DNA of 64,000 bases from Flavobacterium fluvii (GTDB lineage Bacteria > Bacteroidota > Bacteroidia > Flavobacteriales > Flavobacteriaceae). Under the pieces are notes generated by a model. The model had not been told where the DNA came from. It worked only from the letters and a program-made list of their open reading frames with translations, and searched no databases. Below, one piece after another: positions 27,846 through 36,616 of this stretch. Location: NCBI RefSeq assembly GCF_900129545.1, contig NZ_FQWB01000003.1, forward strand, positions 124,001 to 188,000, read 5' to 3'. Position 1 is the first letter of the stretch. Each line of letters opens with the position of its first letter. The translations under genes were made by a program, and so were the position numbers.

Positions 27846-28478
27846 ATGAATATTCTTGTTTTTGTGTTTAAAGCTCTTAGGAAGCTTGTATCAATAATGA
27901 AATCACCTTTATATAATCTTTTTGCTCAGATGCAACTGTATTTAAACGGAGTTAAATTTGGTGGGAATATAAAAGTTAATGGGTTGATTAAAGTTTTTGT
28001 AACAAGAAAAGGATTCATTAATATTGGTAACTCTTTAAAGATTAATAGTGGTAATAATTATAACGTAATTGGAAGACAACAAAAATGTATCTTTTGGGTT
28101 GATGGGAAATTGGATATTGGAAATAATGTTGGGATGAGTGCAACAGCTATTATATGTAAAACAAAAATTCAGATTGGAAGCAATGTGTTAATTGGTGGGA
28201 ATACGGTTATTTATGATACTGATTTTCATTCTTTAAATTATGAATCACGAAAGAATCTTAATCAAGATAGGATAGATGCAAAAAGTAAACCAGTAATTAT
28301 ATCAGACAATGTATTTATTGGTGCACATACAACCATATTAAAGGGAGTCACGATAGGTGAGGGTTCTATAATTGGTGCGTGTTCAGTAGTAACAAAAGAT
28401 ATACCACAAAATGAAATATGGGCAGGTAACCCAGCTAAATTCATAAAACTAATAGATTCAAAACAAAATTCTATTTAA
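27846..28478 (+). CDS. hexapeptide-repeat acyltransferase (maltose O-acetyltransferase-like)
   Basis: A 210-residue left-handed beta-helix acyltransferase that starts on the base after the previous stop. The probable catalytic His lies in VIYDTDFHSLNY. The C-terminal repeats VFIGAHTTILKGVTIGEGSI and IWAGNPAKFI are close to those of the gene at 24607, which suggests a shared origin. The acceptor sugar is unknown. Confidence 0.8.
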   Translation: MNILVFVFKALRKLVSIMKSPLYNLFAQMQLYLNGVKFGGNIKVNGLIKVFVTRKGFINIGNSLKINSGNNYNVIGRQQKCIFWVDGKLDIGNNVGMSATAIICKTKIQIGSNVLIGGNTVIYDTDFHSLNYESRKNLNQDRIDAKSKPVIISDNVFIGAHTTILKGVTIGEGSIIGACSVVTKDIPQNEIWAGNPAKFIKLIDSKQNSI

Positions 28479-28481
28479 AGC

Positions 28482-29702
28482 ATGAAATTTAGTAAAGCAA
28501 CCATTTTAGCTTTCATATTTATTGCAATTAGTGATGCTCTAATGTATATCAGCTATGATGGATTCAATCAAACTTGGAGTGCCTTTGTTGTGATTCCATT
28601 AAGATATTTGGCTCTTATTTTATTTGTATTCAGGCCTTTGAAAAAAAAATGGCGAAACTTAATACCGCGCCCTATATTGGTTGTATTTTTTCTTTTAATG
28701 TTTTGGAATCTTGTTACAATTTTTAGAGGTTTTTTATTTGTAACTGACTATTATGATTCAAAATTTATTTTTGATACGTCATTATTGTTTCTACTTATTC
28801 CGTTGGTGTTTGTTAATGGTGTTTACCTGATTAATATAGAAAAACTATTTGCATTCGCATTAAAATACCTTTTTCGTTTTGGATTTGTATTAATCCCTTT
28901 AGCCTTAGTAACAAATATCCAGTTATATTCGAGAGTAATGATACCAATAAGCATTTTTATTGTTATTATCCCATTCTTGAAACCTAAATGGCGAATATTA
29001 ATTTTGATTGTTGCAGTAACATCCATATTGATGTATACTTTATTTCGAACAAATATTGTTCGAATAGTTATTGCGCTATTATTGGTCTTGACATATTATT
29101 TTAGATTTCTTATAAATATAAAATTGTTAAAGACGCTTTATGTTTTGCTTTTTATTACTCCTATGGTATTTTTATTTTTAGCATTAACTAATCAGTTTAA
29201 TGTGTTTAAATTTCAAGAACTAGATGATAAATACAATACGGTTGATAATATAGGTCAGGAAAGAAATTATTTAGATGATAACCGGACTTTTCTGTATGCA
29301 GAAGTTTTATCTTCTTTGGAAAGAAAAGGTAATTTAATTTTAGGCGAGGGTGCAGTAGGCAAGTATAAATCCAATTATTTTGATTTTGGGGATAGACGTG
29401 GTAGGTATATGTCTGAAATAGGATTCTTAAATACTTTACTGTTTTCGGGTATTATTGGGTTTTTAATTATTTTTTTATTTTTATTTATTGTTTCATATTA
29501 TGCTTTGTATAAATCAAATAATTGGTTGAGTAAAATGTTTGGATTATTTATTGCATGTCGTTGGATTATCTTTTTTGTTGAAGAGTTTACATTATTTGAT
29601 TTAAACTTCTTTTTTTATTGGATACTATTAGGTTTAATCAGTACCAATAAATTTAGATCTATGAAAGATTCAGAAGTGAAAATGTTCTTCATGAATATTT
29701 AA
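28482..29702 (+). CDS. wzy: Wzy-like O-antigen/polysaccharide polymerase
   Basis: A 406-residue polytopic membrane protein with about 10-11 hydrophobic segments. A long loop lies between roughly residues 245 and 310 (FKFQELDDKYNTVDN to GRYMSEIGFLNTLLF), the usual place of the large periplasmic loop in Wzy and WaaL proteins. Sequence conservation in this family is low, so the call rests on topology, size and position among transferases and a flippase. An O-antigen ligase is the alternative. Confidence 0.65.
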   Translation: MKFSKATILAFIFIAISDALMYISYDGFNQTWSAFVVIPLRYLALILFVFRPLKKKWRNLIPRPILVVFFLLMFWNLVTIFRGFLFVTDYYDSKFIFDTSLLFLLIPLVFVNGVYLINIEKLFAFALKYLFRFGFVLIPLALVTNIQLYSRVMIPISIFIVIIPFLKPKWRILILIVAVTSILMYTLFRTNIVRIVIALLLVLTYYFRFLINIKLLKTLYVLLFITPMVFLFLALTNQFNVFKFQELDDKYNTVDNIGQERNYLDDNRTFLYAEVLSSLERKGNLILGEGAVGKYKSNYFDFGDRRGRYMSEIGFLNTLLFSGIIGFLIIFLFLFIVSYYALYKSNNWLSKMFGLFIACRWIIFFVEEFTLFDLNFFFYWILLGLISTNKFRSMKDSEVKMFFMNI

Positions 29703-29760
29703 AATTAAAAACCATTCAAAAAAATCTAAATCAATTTAAAATATATACTTTTTATTGAAA

Positions 29761-30564
29761 ATGAAACAGAACGCCTCCATTATAACAATTGTAACAGTTG
29801 TTTATAACGATGCATTAAATATTGAAGAGACAATACTTAGTGTTACAAATCAATCTTATCAAGAAATAGAATATATAATAATTGATGGAGGTTCAACTGA
29901 TGGAACTCTTGATGTAATTAAAAAAAACGAAAATAAAATTACATATTTTAGAAGTGAACCTGATAATGGCATTTACGATGCAATGAATAAGTCCTTGTCA
30001 TTTATAACTGGAAGTTATATTTATTTTCTAAATTCCGGGGATGTAATCTTTGATAATAAAACAATTGAAACAATTATGGTTCAGTTAAATGATGAAGATG
30101 TTGTGTTTTGTGATACAATCCTAACAATCAGGAATGAAAATTATTATCTACAACAAAGAAATTTGACGGCAACTGATCCAATGCCGACCTGTCACCAAAG
30201 TGTTTTGGTTAAGACACATTTGTTAAAAGCACATAACTTCAATTTAAAACTTAGAATTAGTGCGGATAAGGAATTCTTTAAATACTGCTTTAACCAAAAC
30301 GTCAAATACAAAAATATTAGTATCCCACTTGGAGTGATTGATGGAGATGGGTTTAGTACTAAATATAAAATTACACAAGCGAAAGAAAATCAAGCCATTT
30401 TTCAAGAATCATTATTGGTATATTTTTTTAGATTACTAAAGGAATACTTAATGGTGTTTATAATATATTTATGTCCCAAATCAATTTATCATAAATTAAG
30501 AGCCAAGCAATACTCTAAAAATAAAATTGATTATATTACTTATTGTAAAATGATAAATGAATAA
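29761..30564 (+). CDS. family 2 glycosyltransferase
   Basis: A 267-residue GT-A enzyme from the ATG at 29761 (a TTG at 29755 is less likely). IITIVTVVYNDALNIEETIL, EYIIIDGGSTDGTLDV and the acidic motif FLNSGD are present, and ISADKEFFKYCF fits the acceptor-side region. The pattern is that of WcaA/WcaE-type transferases. It resembles the gene at 32586 (both have IDGGSTDGT and a similar YDAMNK/YEALNK segment), so the two are probable paralogues. Confidence 0.85.
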   Translation: MKQNASIITIVTVVYNDALNIEETILSVTNQSYQEIEYIIIDGGSTDGTLDVIKKNENKITYFRSEPDNGIYDAMNKSLSFITGSYIYFLNSGDVIFDNKTIETIMVQLNDEDVVFCDTILTIRNENYYLQQRNLTATDPMPTCHQSVLVKTHLLKAHNFNLKLRISADKEFFKYCFNQNVKYKNISIPLGVIDGDGFSTKYKITQAKENQAIFQESLLVYFFRLLKEYLMVFIIYLCPKSIYHKLRAKQYSKNKIDYITYCKMINE

Positions 30565-30629
30565 AAAGTGTTTGTTTGCACAAATGGATTATTTCAGTAA
30601 TACTATATCAAATTAATAATACCTCTTAT

Positions 30630-31604
30630 ATGTATCATGTGTCAATTATTGTTCCAATTTTTAATGTAGCTGAATGTGTTACAGATTCAATATTATCAGC
30701 ACTAAATCAAACGTATGAAAATATTGAATTTATTTTTGTCGATGATTGTTCAACTGACAGCAGTATGGATGTTGTCCAGAAAATTGTAGATTCTCATTGG
30801 CGGAAAAATGATGTTTTTATTTATAAAATGGATAAAAACAGTGGAGTCTCCATGACAAGAAATAGCGGAATATCCAAAGCAACCGGTGAGTTTATTTTTT
30901 TTATGGATTCTGATGATAAGTTAAGCAGTAATTGTATTCAACTACATTATGAAGCTGCAATAAAATACAATGCTGATTTTACTGTTTCAGGTCATAAAAT
31001 TATTGGGAGTCGTACTGTTCATAAAGCAAGTTCAGAATTTCTTCAAAAAAAGAATGTCGGAATTGTTCAATCGTATCTTAAAAAGGAATGGAGTTTTACG
31101 TCTTGTAATAAGTTAATAAAAAGAACAATTGTTATTGACAATGAGTTGTTCTTTCCTCCCGATATTATTCGTGCTGAAGATATTTTATGGACTTTTAGAT
31201 TAGCATTATGTGCAAAAAATATGGTTTCGTTACCAGAAACAACTTATTTTTATATTATTAGGGATAATTCTGCAATTAGTTCATCATATGGAGAATCAAA
31301 TATATCTTCCTTTACATATGTTCTTGAACAAATTTCACTAATGATTTCTAAATCAAAAATATATGATAAAATCTTCAAGGAAGCTAATTCATTTATTACA
31401 TTTCATCGTTTTAATGTTGCTTTATTTATTATAAATAACTCGGACACTATTTCTAAAAAGAAAATTATGTATAATAGATTGAACACTAGAGAATTTTATG
31501 TATTTACTGATTATGGTGTTATGTCAAAACTATTGAGACTTCCATTTCCAATATTTAATTACTTACTATATTTGCCATATAATTTGTATAAAAGAGTTCA
31601 ATAA
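30630..31604 (+). CDS. family 2 glycosyltransferase
   Basis: A GT-A transferase, 324 residues from the ATG at 30630; the frame extends to a TTG at 30576, but family alignment begins at MYHVSIIVPIFNVAECVTDS. EFIFVDDCSTDSSMDVVQ and FFMDSDDKL give the nucleotide and metal sites. The C-terminus ends in a hydrophobic stretch (LLRLPFPIFNYLLYLPYNLY) that may lie on the membrane. Donor sugar unknown. Confidence 0.85.
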   Translation: MYHVSIIVPIFNVAECVTDSILSALNQTYENIEFIFVDDCSTDSSMDVVQKIVDSHWRKNDVFIYKMDKNSGVSMTRNSGISKATGEFIFFMDSDDKLSSNCIQLHYEAAIKYNADFTVSGHKIIGSRTVHKASSEFLQKKNVGIVQSYLKKEWSFTSCNKLIKRTIVIDNELFFPPDIIRAEDILWTFRLALCAKNMVSLPETTYFYIIRDNSAISSSYGESNISSFTYVLEQISLMISKSKIYDKIFKEANSFITFHRFNVALFIINNSDTISKKKIMYNRLNTREFYVFTDYGVMSKLLRLPFPIFNYLLYLPYNLYKRVQ

Positions 31605-31620
31605 GCGGTATTAGTGAAAT

Positions 31621-32586
31621 ATGAAAAAGTTATTAATTACAGGAGGTTCGGGTTTCATTGGTACAAACTTAATTGAAAATATATTATTTTCGAATCAATA
31701 TGAAATACTGAATCTAGATATTGCAAGACCCAAGATTCAATCGCATATTTCAATATGGAAAGCTGTTGATATTAGAAATTTGGAATTATTAGAAAAAACT
31801 ATTAAAGACTTTAATCCACATATTGTAATACATTTAGCTGCACGTACCGATTTAAATGGTAAAACAATTGAAGATTATGATACAAATACGCTTGGTGTAT
31901 CAAATCTAATAGAGATTTTGAATAATTTAAAATCTTTGGAAAGTGTTGTTTTTGCATCGTCTATGTATGTTTGTGAACCAGGGTATATTCCTAAAAATTA
32001 TGAGGATTACAAACCACATACAATATATGGAATAAGTAAAGTTGAAACAGAAAAAATAATTAAATCGACAGAACTTAATTTCACATGGACAATAATTCGA
32101 CCTACTTCAATTTGGGGTCCTTGGTTTAGTGAGCCATATGCAGATTTTTTTAAAATCGTGATGTCAAAAAAATATTTTCATATGGGTTCAAAAGCGTGTT
32201 CAAAAACTTATGGGTATATTGATAATACTGTATTTCAGATTATCGCCATAATAAATGCAATACCTGAAAAAATAAATAAAAAAGTGTTTTATTTAGGAGA
32301 TTTTCCTGCATATAATATTTCTGAATGGGCAGATGAAATAGCGCAATCTATTGGGATAAAAATACCAAGGATACCATATTCGTTGTTTAAGCTAGCTGGT
32401 TGGTGTGGTGATTTTTTGAAGTTGATTGGAATTAAGTTTCCAATGACTTCATTTCGATTAAAAAATATGACAACAGACAATGTTCATGATTTGAAGCCAA
32501 TTTTAAAAATTGCTCAAGGTTTACCTATTTCAAGAATAGAAGGAGTTCAAAGAACAATTGTTTGGATAGGAGGTATGAAGAACTAA
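31621..32586 (+). CDS. NAD-dependent epimerase/dehydratase (extended SDR)
   Basis: A 321-residue SDR. LLITGGSGFIGTNLIENIL binds the cofactor, VIHLAARTDLNG follows, and the catalytic region has FASSMYVCEPG and TIYGISKVETEK (Tyr, Lys). It acts on a nucleotide sugar or a lipid-linked sugar; the substrate cannot be named. The stop overlaps the ATG of the next glycosyltransferase (TAATG), so the two are translationally coupled. Confidence 0.8.
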   Translation: MKKLLITGGSGFIGTNLIENILFSNQYEILNLDIARPKIQSHISIWKAVDIRNLELLEKTIKDFNPHIVIHLAARTDLNGKTIEDYDTNTLGVSNLIEILNNLKSLESVVFASSMYVCEPGYIPKNYEDYKPHTIYGISKVETEKIIKSTELNFTWTIIRPTSIWGPWFSEPYADFFKIVMSKKYFHMGSKACSKTYGYIDNTVFQIIAIINAIPEKINKKVFYLGDFPAYNISEWADEIAQSIGIKIPRIPYSLFKLAGWCGDFLKLIGIKFPMTSFRLKNMTTDNVHDLKPILKIAQGLPISRIEGVQRTIVWIGGMKN

Positions 32587-33344
32587 TGAAAGTTTCCATT
32601 ATTACCATAGTATTTAACAACCATACAACCATTACAACATGTCTCCGTTCAGTGCAGTGTCAATCGTATCCTAATATTGAACATATCGTAATCGACGGTG
32701 GGTCTACTGATGGTACACAGGAACAAATTTTTCCCTTTTTAGATACAATTGCCTATTATGTTTCAGAAAAAGACGGAGGTTTGTATGAAGCACTCAACAA
32801 AGGGATTCGGCAATGTACTGGAGATATTGTAGGAATACTTCATTCTGACGATTTGTTTTATGAAACAACTACTGTACAAAAAGTGGTAGATACCTTTCTG
32901 CAATCCAAAGCAGATTTGGTCTATGCCAATGGAATGTATGTAGTGAAAAATAATGTGAATAAAGTAAAGCGGGTTTATGGTTCCAAACCCTATGAGTTGA
33001 AAGACTTATGTTTTGGAAGAATTCCGTTACATACTACTATCTACGTTAAACGTGAAGTTTTCGAAAAGTACGGTTTATACGATACCCAATATACTATTGC
33101 CAGTGATTATGAAATATCATTGCGCTGGTTTGTCAATCCACAATTAAAGAAACATTTTTTAAATGAATGGGTAGTCAAGATGCGTTTAGGAGGTAAAAGT
33201 ACATCTGCCAATCTTCAAAAAAGAAAGTCAACAGAAGATTTAGCAATTATTAACCACTATCAATTATGGGGGAAAATAACCTTGTTTTTAAAGATTGCTC
33301 GGAAAATACCGCAATATTTAAAACCTTATTTTGTCAAATATTAG
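32586..33344 (+). CDS. family 2 glycosyltransferase (WcaE-like)
   Basis: A 252-residue GT-A transferase starting at the ATG that overlaps the previous stop; the open frame goes back to 32562 within the SDR gene. Motifs: VSIITIVFNNHTTITTCLRS, HIVIDGGSTDGTQEQI, ILHSDDLFYE for metal, and IASDYEISLRW. Similar in design to the gene at 29761. Base composition here moves back toward the regional average. It is the last gene before a 281-bp gap and a new promoter. Confidence 0.85.
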   Translation: MKVSIITIVFNNHTTITTCLRSVQCQSYPNIEHIVIDGGSTDGTQEQIFPFLDTIAYYVSEKDGGLYEALNKGIRQCTGDIVGILHSDDLFYETTTVQKVVDTFLQSKADLVYANGMYVVKNNVNKVKRVYGSKPYELKDLCFGRIPLHTTIYVKREVFEKYGLYDTQYTIASDYEISLRWFVNPQLKKHFLNEWVVKMRLGGKSTSANLQKRKSTEDLAIINHYQLWGKITLFLKIARKIPQYLKPYFVKY

Positions 33345-33481
33345 AATAATCCTATTTTGGATATACGAATAAAAACTGCACATTAAGTTAAGATACATTT
33401 TTTGTAATTAATTTGATTGTTAAATTCTTCAATAGTTGCATAATTCAAACCAGAGTGTCTAATTTTTCTATTTTACCAAAT

Positions 33482-33499
33482 TTCAATAAATATATTGAA
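33482..33499 (+). other. 7-bp hairpin upstream of the promoter at 33521
   Basis: TTCAATA, loop AATA, TATTGAA. No T-run follows on the plus strand, so it is a weak terminator candidate for the preceding operon. It ends about 20 bp before the shared upstream element. Confidence 0.3.
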
Positions 33500-33520
33500 G
33501 AATTGAAATTGAATTTCCGA

Positions 33521-33567
33521 AAATGTGTAAAACCGTAAAATCAGTGTCAAAAAAATAGCTAATTTTG
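33521..33567 (+). promoter_or_regulatory. promoter with shared 19-bp upstream element (copy C)
   Basis: AAATGTGTAAAACCGTAAA (33521-33539), 20-bp spacer, TAATTTTG (33560-33567), then CA. It matches copies at 14176 and 46003 with the same spacing. It lies about 58 bp upstream of the initiating phosphoglycosyltransferase gene. Confidence 0.65.
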
Positions 33568-33625
33568 CAATTATCCAATAATAGGGTAACAAACAATAAA
33601 TAACAAACAGTCTCCCTAAATTAAT

Positions 33626-35050
33626 ATGTCACTTCTAAAAATACTTGCTACCTACCGTTTTTCCCGCTATTTCAAGCTTGGTTTTCTGGTTTGGGATTTG
33701 GTGTTGTTGAATACGTCTATAGCTATTTCTTTTTTGTTACTTTATGGGAATTTTCAAATGATTGATATTAAAGGAAACAAAGCTCTGTCCTTTTTATCTA
33801 ATGTCTTCTGGATTTCATTGTTGTTATACAAGGACTCCTTTAGGATAGTCCGAACCGAACGCATTGAAGCAATCCTCTACCGAACCATCCGAATGTTGAT
33901 GATTCACTTAGCCGTTATTGCCTTGTTTATTGTTGTTTTGGATTATGATGAAATATCTCGTTTAAGAATGGTTTATTTCTATTCCACTTTTTTTCTTTTA
34001 CTGATTAGCTTTCGCATACTATTTATGAAAATGTTGAAATATGTTCGGTCTCGAGGCTTTAACTTTAGAAAAGTGGTCATAGTGGGGGCGAATGCCACAG
34101 GAGAGCGTATGAACAGAATATTGTCCAAAGACCTGACTTATGGGTACCGAGTGATGGGATTTTTTGATGATGAAACCGATTCAGAGACCGAGCTGAAGGC
34201 TCCTGTTTTGGGTCGATTTGAGGATGTTGAAGATTATTTGAATTCCCAAAAAATTGATGAAATGTACGTGGCGCTACACATCAGCAAAATTAAAGTAATC
34301 AATAAGCTTACCGCACTTTGTGAGCGCTATATGGTTCGGATCAAGTACATTCCAGATTTTCAGCAATACACCAAGTCCAACAGAGTGGAAATTTCATTTT
34401 ACGGGAATGGAAATGTTCCTGTACTGATGTTACGCAAAGAGCCGCTGGAAATACCATTGCATCGCATTACAAAAAAAATATTTGACTTTTGTTTTTCCTT
34501 GTTTGTTATTGTTTTTGTCTTTTCATGGCTGTTCCCTATACTGATAATCCTGATTAAACTAAATTCTCCTGGACCTGTCTTTTTTGTACAGGAGCGCTCA
34601 GGAAGGGACAATAAATCCTTTCCTTGTTTTAAATTTCGTACAATGTACGTAAATGATGTTGCTGATAAAGTGCAGGCTAGTCTAAACGATGCCCGCATAA
34701 CGAAAGTGGGAGCTTTTTTGCGCAGGACCAGCTTGGACGAGTTACCGCAATTTTTCAATGTACTACTGGGGAATATGTCTGTGGTGGGTCCGCGTCCGCA
34801 CATGTTGTCGCATACGGAACAATATTCGGAATTAATCAACAATTTCCTGGTGCGTCATTATGCAAAGCCGGGTATAACGGGTTGGGCACAAGTGAATGGT
34901 TATCGTGGTGAAACCAAAGAGCTCGCCGATATGGAAGGCCGTGTGGAACATGATATCTGGTATATCGAAAATTGGAGTTTGCTCTTGGATGTCAAGATTG
35001 TGTGGAATACCTTCGTGAAGGTGTTTCAAGGAGACAAGAATGCGTTTTAG
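33626..35050 (+). CDS. undecaprenyl-phosphate sugar phosphotransferase (polyprenyl glycosylphosphotransferase)
   Basis: Starts repeat-unit synthesis by moving a sugar-1-phosphate from UDP-sugar to undecaprenyl phosphate at the inner membrane. The 474-residue protein has four to five N-terminal membrane segments, a central Rossmann-like domain (RKVVIVGANATGERMNR near residue 150), a further membrane helix near 290-310 and the C-terminal catalytic domain with KFRTMYVND, TSLDELPQFFNV and GPRPHML. This is the WbaP/WcaJ long-form architecture. Which sugar it loads is not known. It has its own promoter carrying the shared upstream element. Confidence 0.92.
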   Translation: MSLLKILATYRFSRYFKLGFLVWDLVLLNTSIAISFLLLYGNFQMIDIKGNKALSFLSNVFWISLLLYKDSFRIVRTERIEAILYRTIRMLMIHLAVIALFIVVLDYDEISRLRMVYFYSTFFLLLISFRILFMKMLKYVRSRGFNFRKVVIVGANATGERMNRILSKDLTYGYRVMGFFDDETDSETELKAPVLGRFEDVEDYLNSQKIDEMYVALHISKIKVINKLTALCERYMVRIKYIPDFQQYTKSNRVEISFYGNGNVPVLMLRKEPLEIPLHRITKKIFDFCFSLFVIVFVFSWLFPILIILIKLNSPGPVFFVQERSGRDNKSFPCFKFRTMYVNDVADKVQASLNDARITKVGAFLRRTSLDELPQFFNVLLGNMSVVGPRPHMLSHTEQYSELINNFLVRHYAKPGITGWAQVNGYRGETKELADMEGRVEHDIWYIENWSLLLDVKIVWNTFVKVFQGDKNAF

Positions 35051-35813
35051 ATCAGTGTTCAGTATTCATTAGAGTTTAGTTATAATCAATATCAGTTGAT
35101 TGGTCTCTAAATTGTTCGGCTTGGAAGGTGTTATAAGTTGATACTTTTGGTAGTCTCTCCGATTTTGGATAATAATATGATAGATTTATTATTCAAAATT
35201 GTATCGATAAATTTAAAATGTTAGAGTTTTCTATATATTATGCCTAGAAGTGTGATGCCTGAACAAACAAATCCTTACTTAAGACAAAAAGAAGATAGTC
35301 TAATAACATTAACATTGAGTGTTGTCGTGATGTTATTGTGGTTCTTGCCCTTCTGTTTCGCTCAGGATGAAGTGCTCGAACTCACATAAGACTAATTTCT
35401 ATGACTAAATAGTATAACTTCTGAAGTAAAAAACGTTAAATAAAAATATGAAATTGTTTTTTTATGCCATTTCTTGACTAAGTGCTTCGTGGTTAAACTT
35501 CAAGAGAAAAAATAGAATTTCATTTACTGGACTATATTAAAAATGAAAGTTTAGTTGCTTTATTTAACTTTGAATTGTCAAGTTGTATTGTCTATATTTG
35601 TCGTCGAAACAAGATAGTTTTTTATATGGTTTAAAATTAAAGTTCATTTCAGTGAGTCCAATCGGTGTAGTAGAGCAAGATTTTACAAAGAAAAATAATC
35701 ATTTTTTTGAAAACAATTAAAAATAAAGTATACCTGTTAATTAAAACAACAGTTCAATTTCTGCCCTTCCTGATTACATTATCAGGATCAATTAAAAAAA
35801 CAAATTACATCCC
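35051..35813. other. 763-bp gap between the initiating transferase and the first export pair
   Basis: No convincing gene. A 49-codon frame at 35240-35389 ends in a hydrophobic run and FAQDEVLELT, but it overlaps a likely dispersed repeat (TTTCGCTCAGGATGAAGTGC) and is probably chance. A promoter is seen at 35569-35600, so the first export pair would have a leader of about 210 nt. Nothing else was recognised. Confidence 0.5.
35569..35600 (+). promoter_or_regulatory. promoter of the first wza-wzc pair
   Basis: TTTG (35569-35572), 20-bp spacer and TATATTTG (35593-35600) give both Bacteroidota promoter elements. The transcript would start near 35604, about 210 nt before the lipoprotein gene. Unlike the promoters at 14176, 33521 and 46003 it has a proper -33 box and no shared element. 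Confidence 0.6.
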
Positions 35814-36608
35814 ATGAAAATTATTTTTTTAGTAAAAAAAACAATCCCTTTTCTTTTTGTCCTTCTATTGTTTTCTTGCAAGCCAAGAGCTGAGTTGGTG
35901 TATTATCAAAACATAGATGGTTTGGCCCCTCCAGAGCACTCAAATTCGTATGAAATCAAAATTCAACCCGATGATTTGTTGATGATTATCGTGTCGGCCG
36001 ATGATCCCGAAACCGCCATTCCTTTTAATTTGAGTACTATCAGTGTCCCTTCCGCAACCAGTATAAATGCATCACGAGGACAGGAAACGATGCAGTCTTA
36101 TTTGGTGGATGCTGGTGGTACGATTGATTTTCCGGTTTTGGGTAAATTGAAAGTGGGAGGTTTGTCCCGTACGGAGTTGATGCAGCTATTGGAAAGTAAA
36201 ATAGCCAAATACATCAAGAACCCGATTATCAATATTCGCCTTATGAATTTCAAGGTTTCCGTGCAGGGAGAGGTCACCCTACCAGGTACTTATCCAGTTT
36301 CTTCCGATAGAATTACCCTAATTGAAGCTATAAGTAAGGCAGGTGATTTAACTGTTTACGGAAAAAGGGACAATATTTTAATTATTCGAGAAATAGATGG
36401 GGTAAAGTCGTACAATAGGGTTGATATCACCAAGGCCGATTTTATCCATTCTCCCTTTTATTACTTGGCCCAGAATGACGTGGTTTATGTTGAACCCAAT
36501 AAAACCAGGATTAACGGGGCGGCAGTGGGGGCCAATACAGGGGTTATCATCTCTGTAACCTCTTTGTTGATCACTTTGGTTACCTTAATCGTTACCGCAA
36601 AAAACTAA
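35814..36608 (+). CDS. wza: Wza-like polysaccharide export outer-membrane lipoprotein
   Basis: A 264-residue secreted lipoprotein: the signal segment is hydrophobic and ends in the lipobox LLFSC (Cys near residue 23). The polysaccharide export domain follows (YEIKIQPDDLLMIIVSADDP, then YLVDAGGTIDFPVLGKLKVG) and an SLBB domain (VSVQGEVTLPGTYPVSSDRI). A hydrophobic helix near the C-terminus (VIISVTSLLITLVTLIV) is usual for the Bacteroidota form and is where Wza oligomers cross the outer membrane. It is 8 bp upstream of its partner kinase. Confidence 0.92.
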   Translation: MKIIFLVKKTIPFLFVLLLFSCKPRAELVYYQNIDGLAPPEHSNSYEIKIQPDDLLMIIVSADDPETAIPFNLSTISVPSATSINASRGQETMQSYLVDAGGTIDFPVLGKLKVGGLSRTELMQLLESKIAKYIKNPIINIRLMNFKVSVQGEVTLPGTYPVSSDRITLIEAISKAGDLTVYGKRDNILIIREIDGVKSYNRVDITKADFIHSPFYYLAQNDVVYVEPNKTRINGAAVGANTGVIISVTSLLITLVTLIVTAKN

Positions 36609-36616
36609 ACCTTTAT

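Noticed and set aside
35240..35389. 49-codon ORF with a hydrophobic segment
   Set aside because: It overlaps repeat-like sequence, has no promoter or start signal and no known family.
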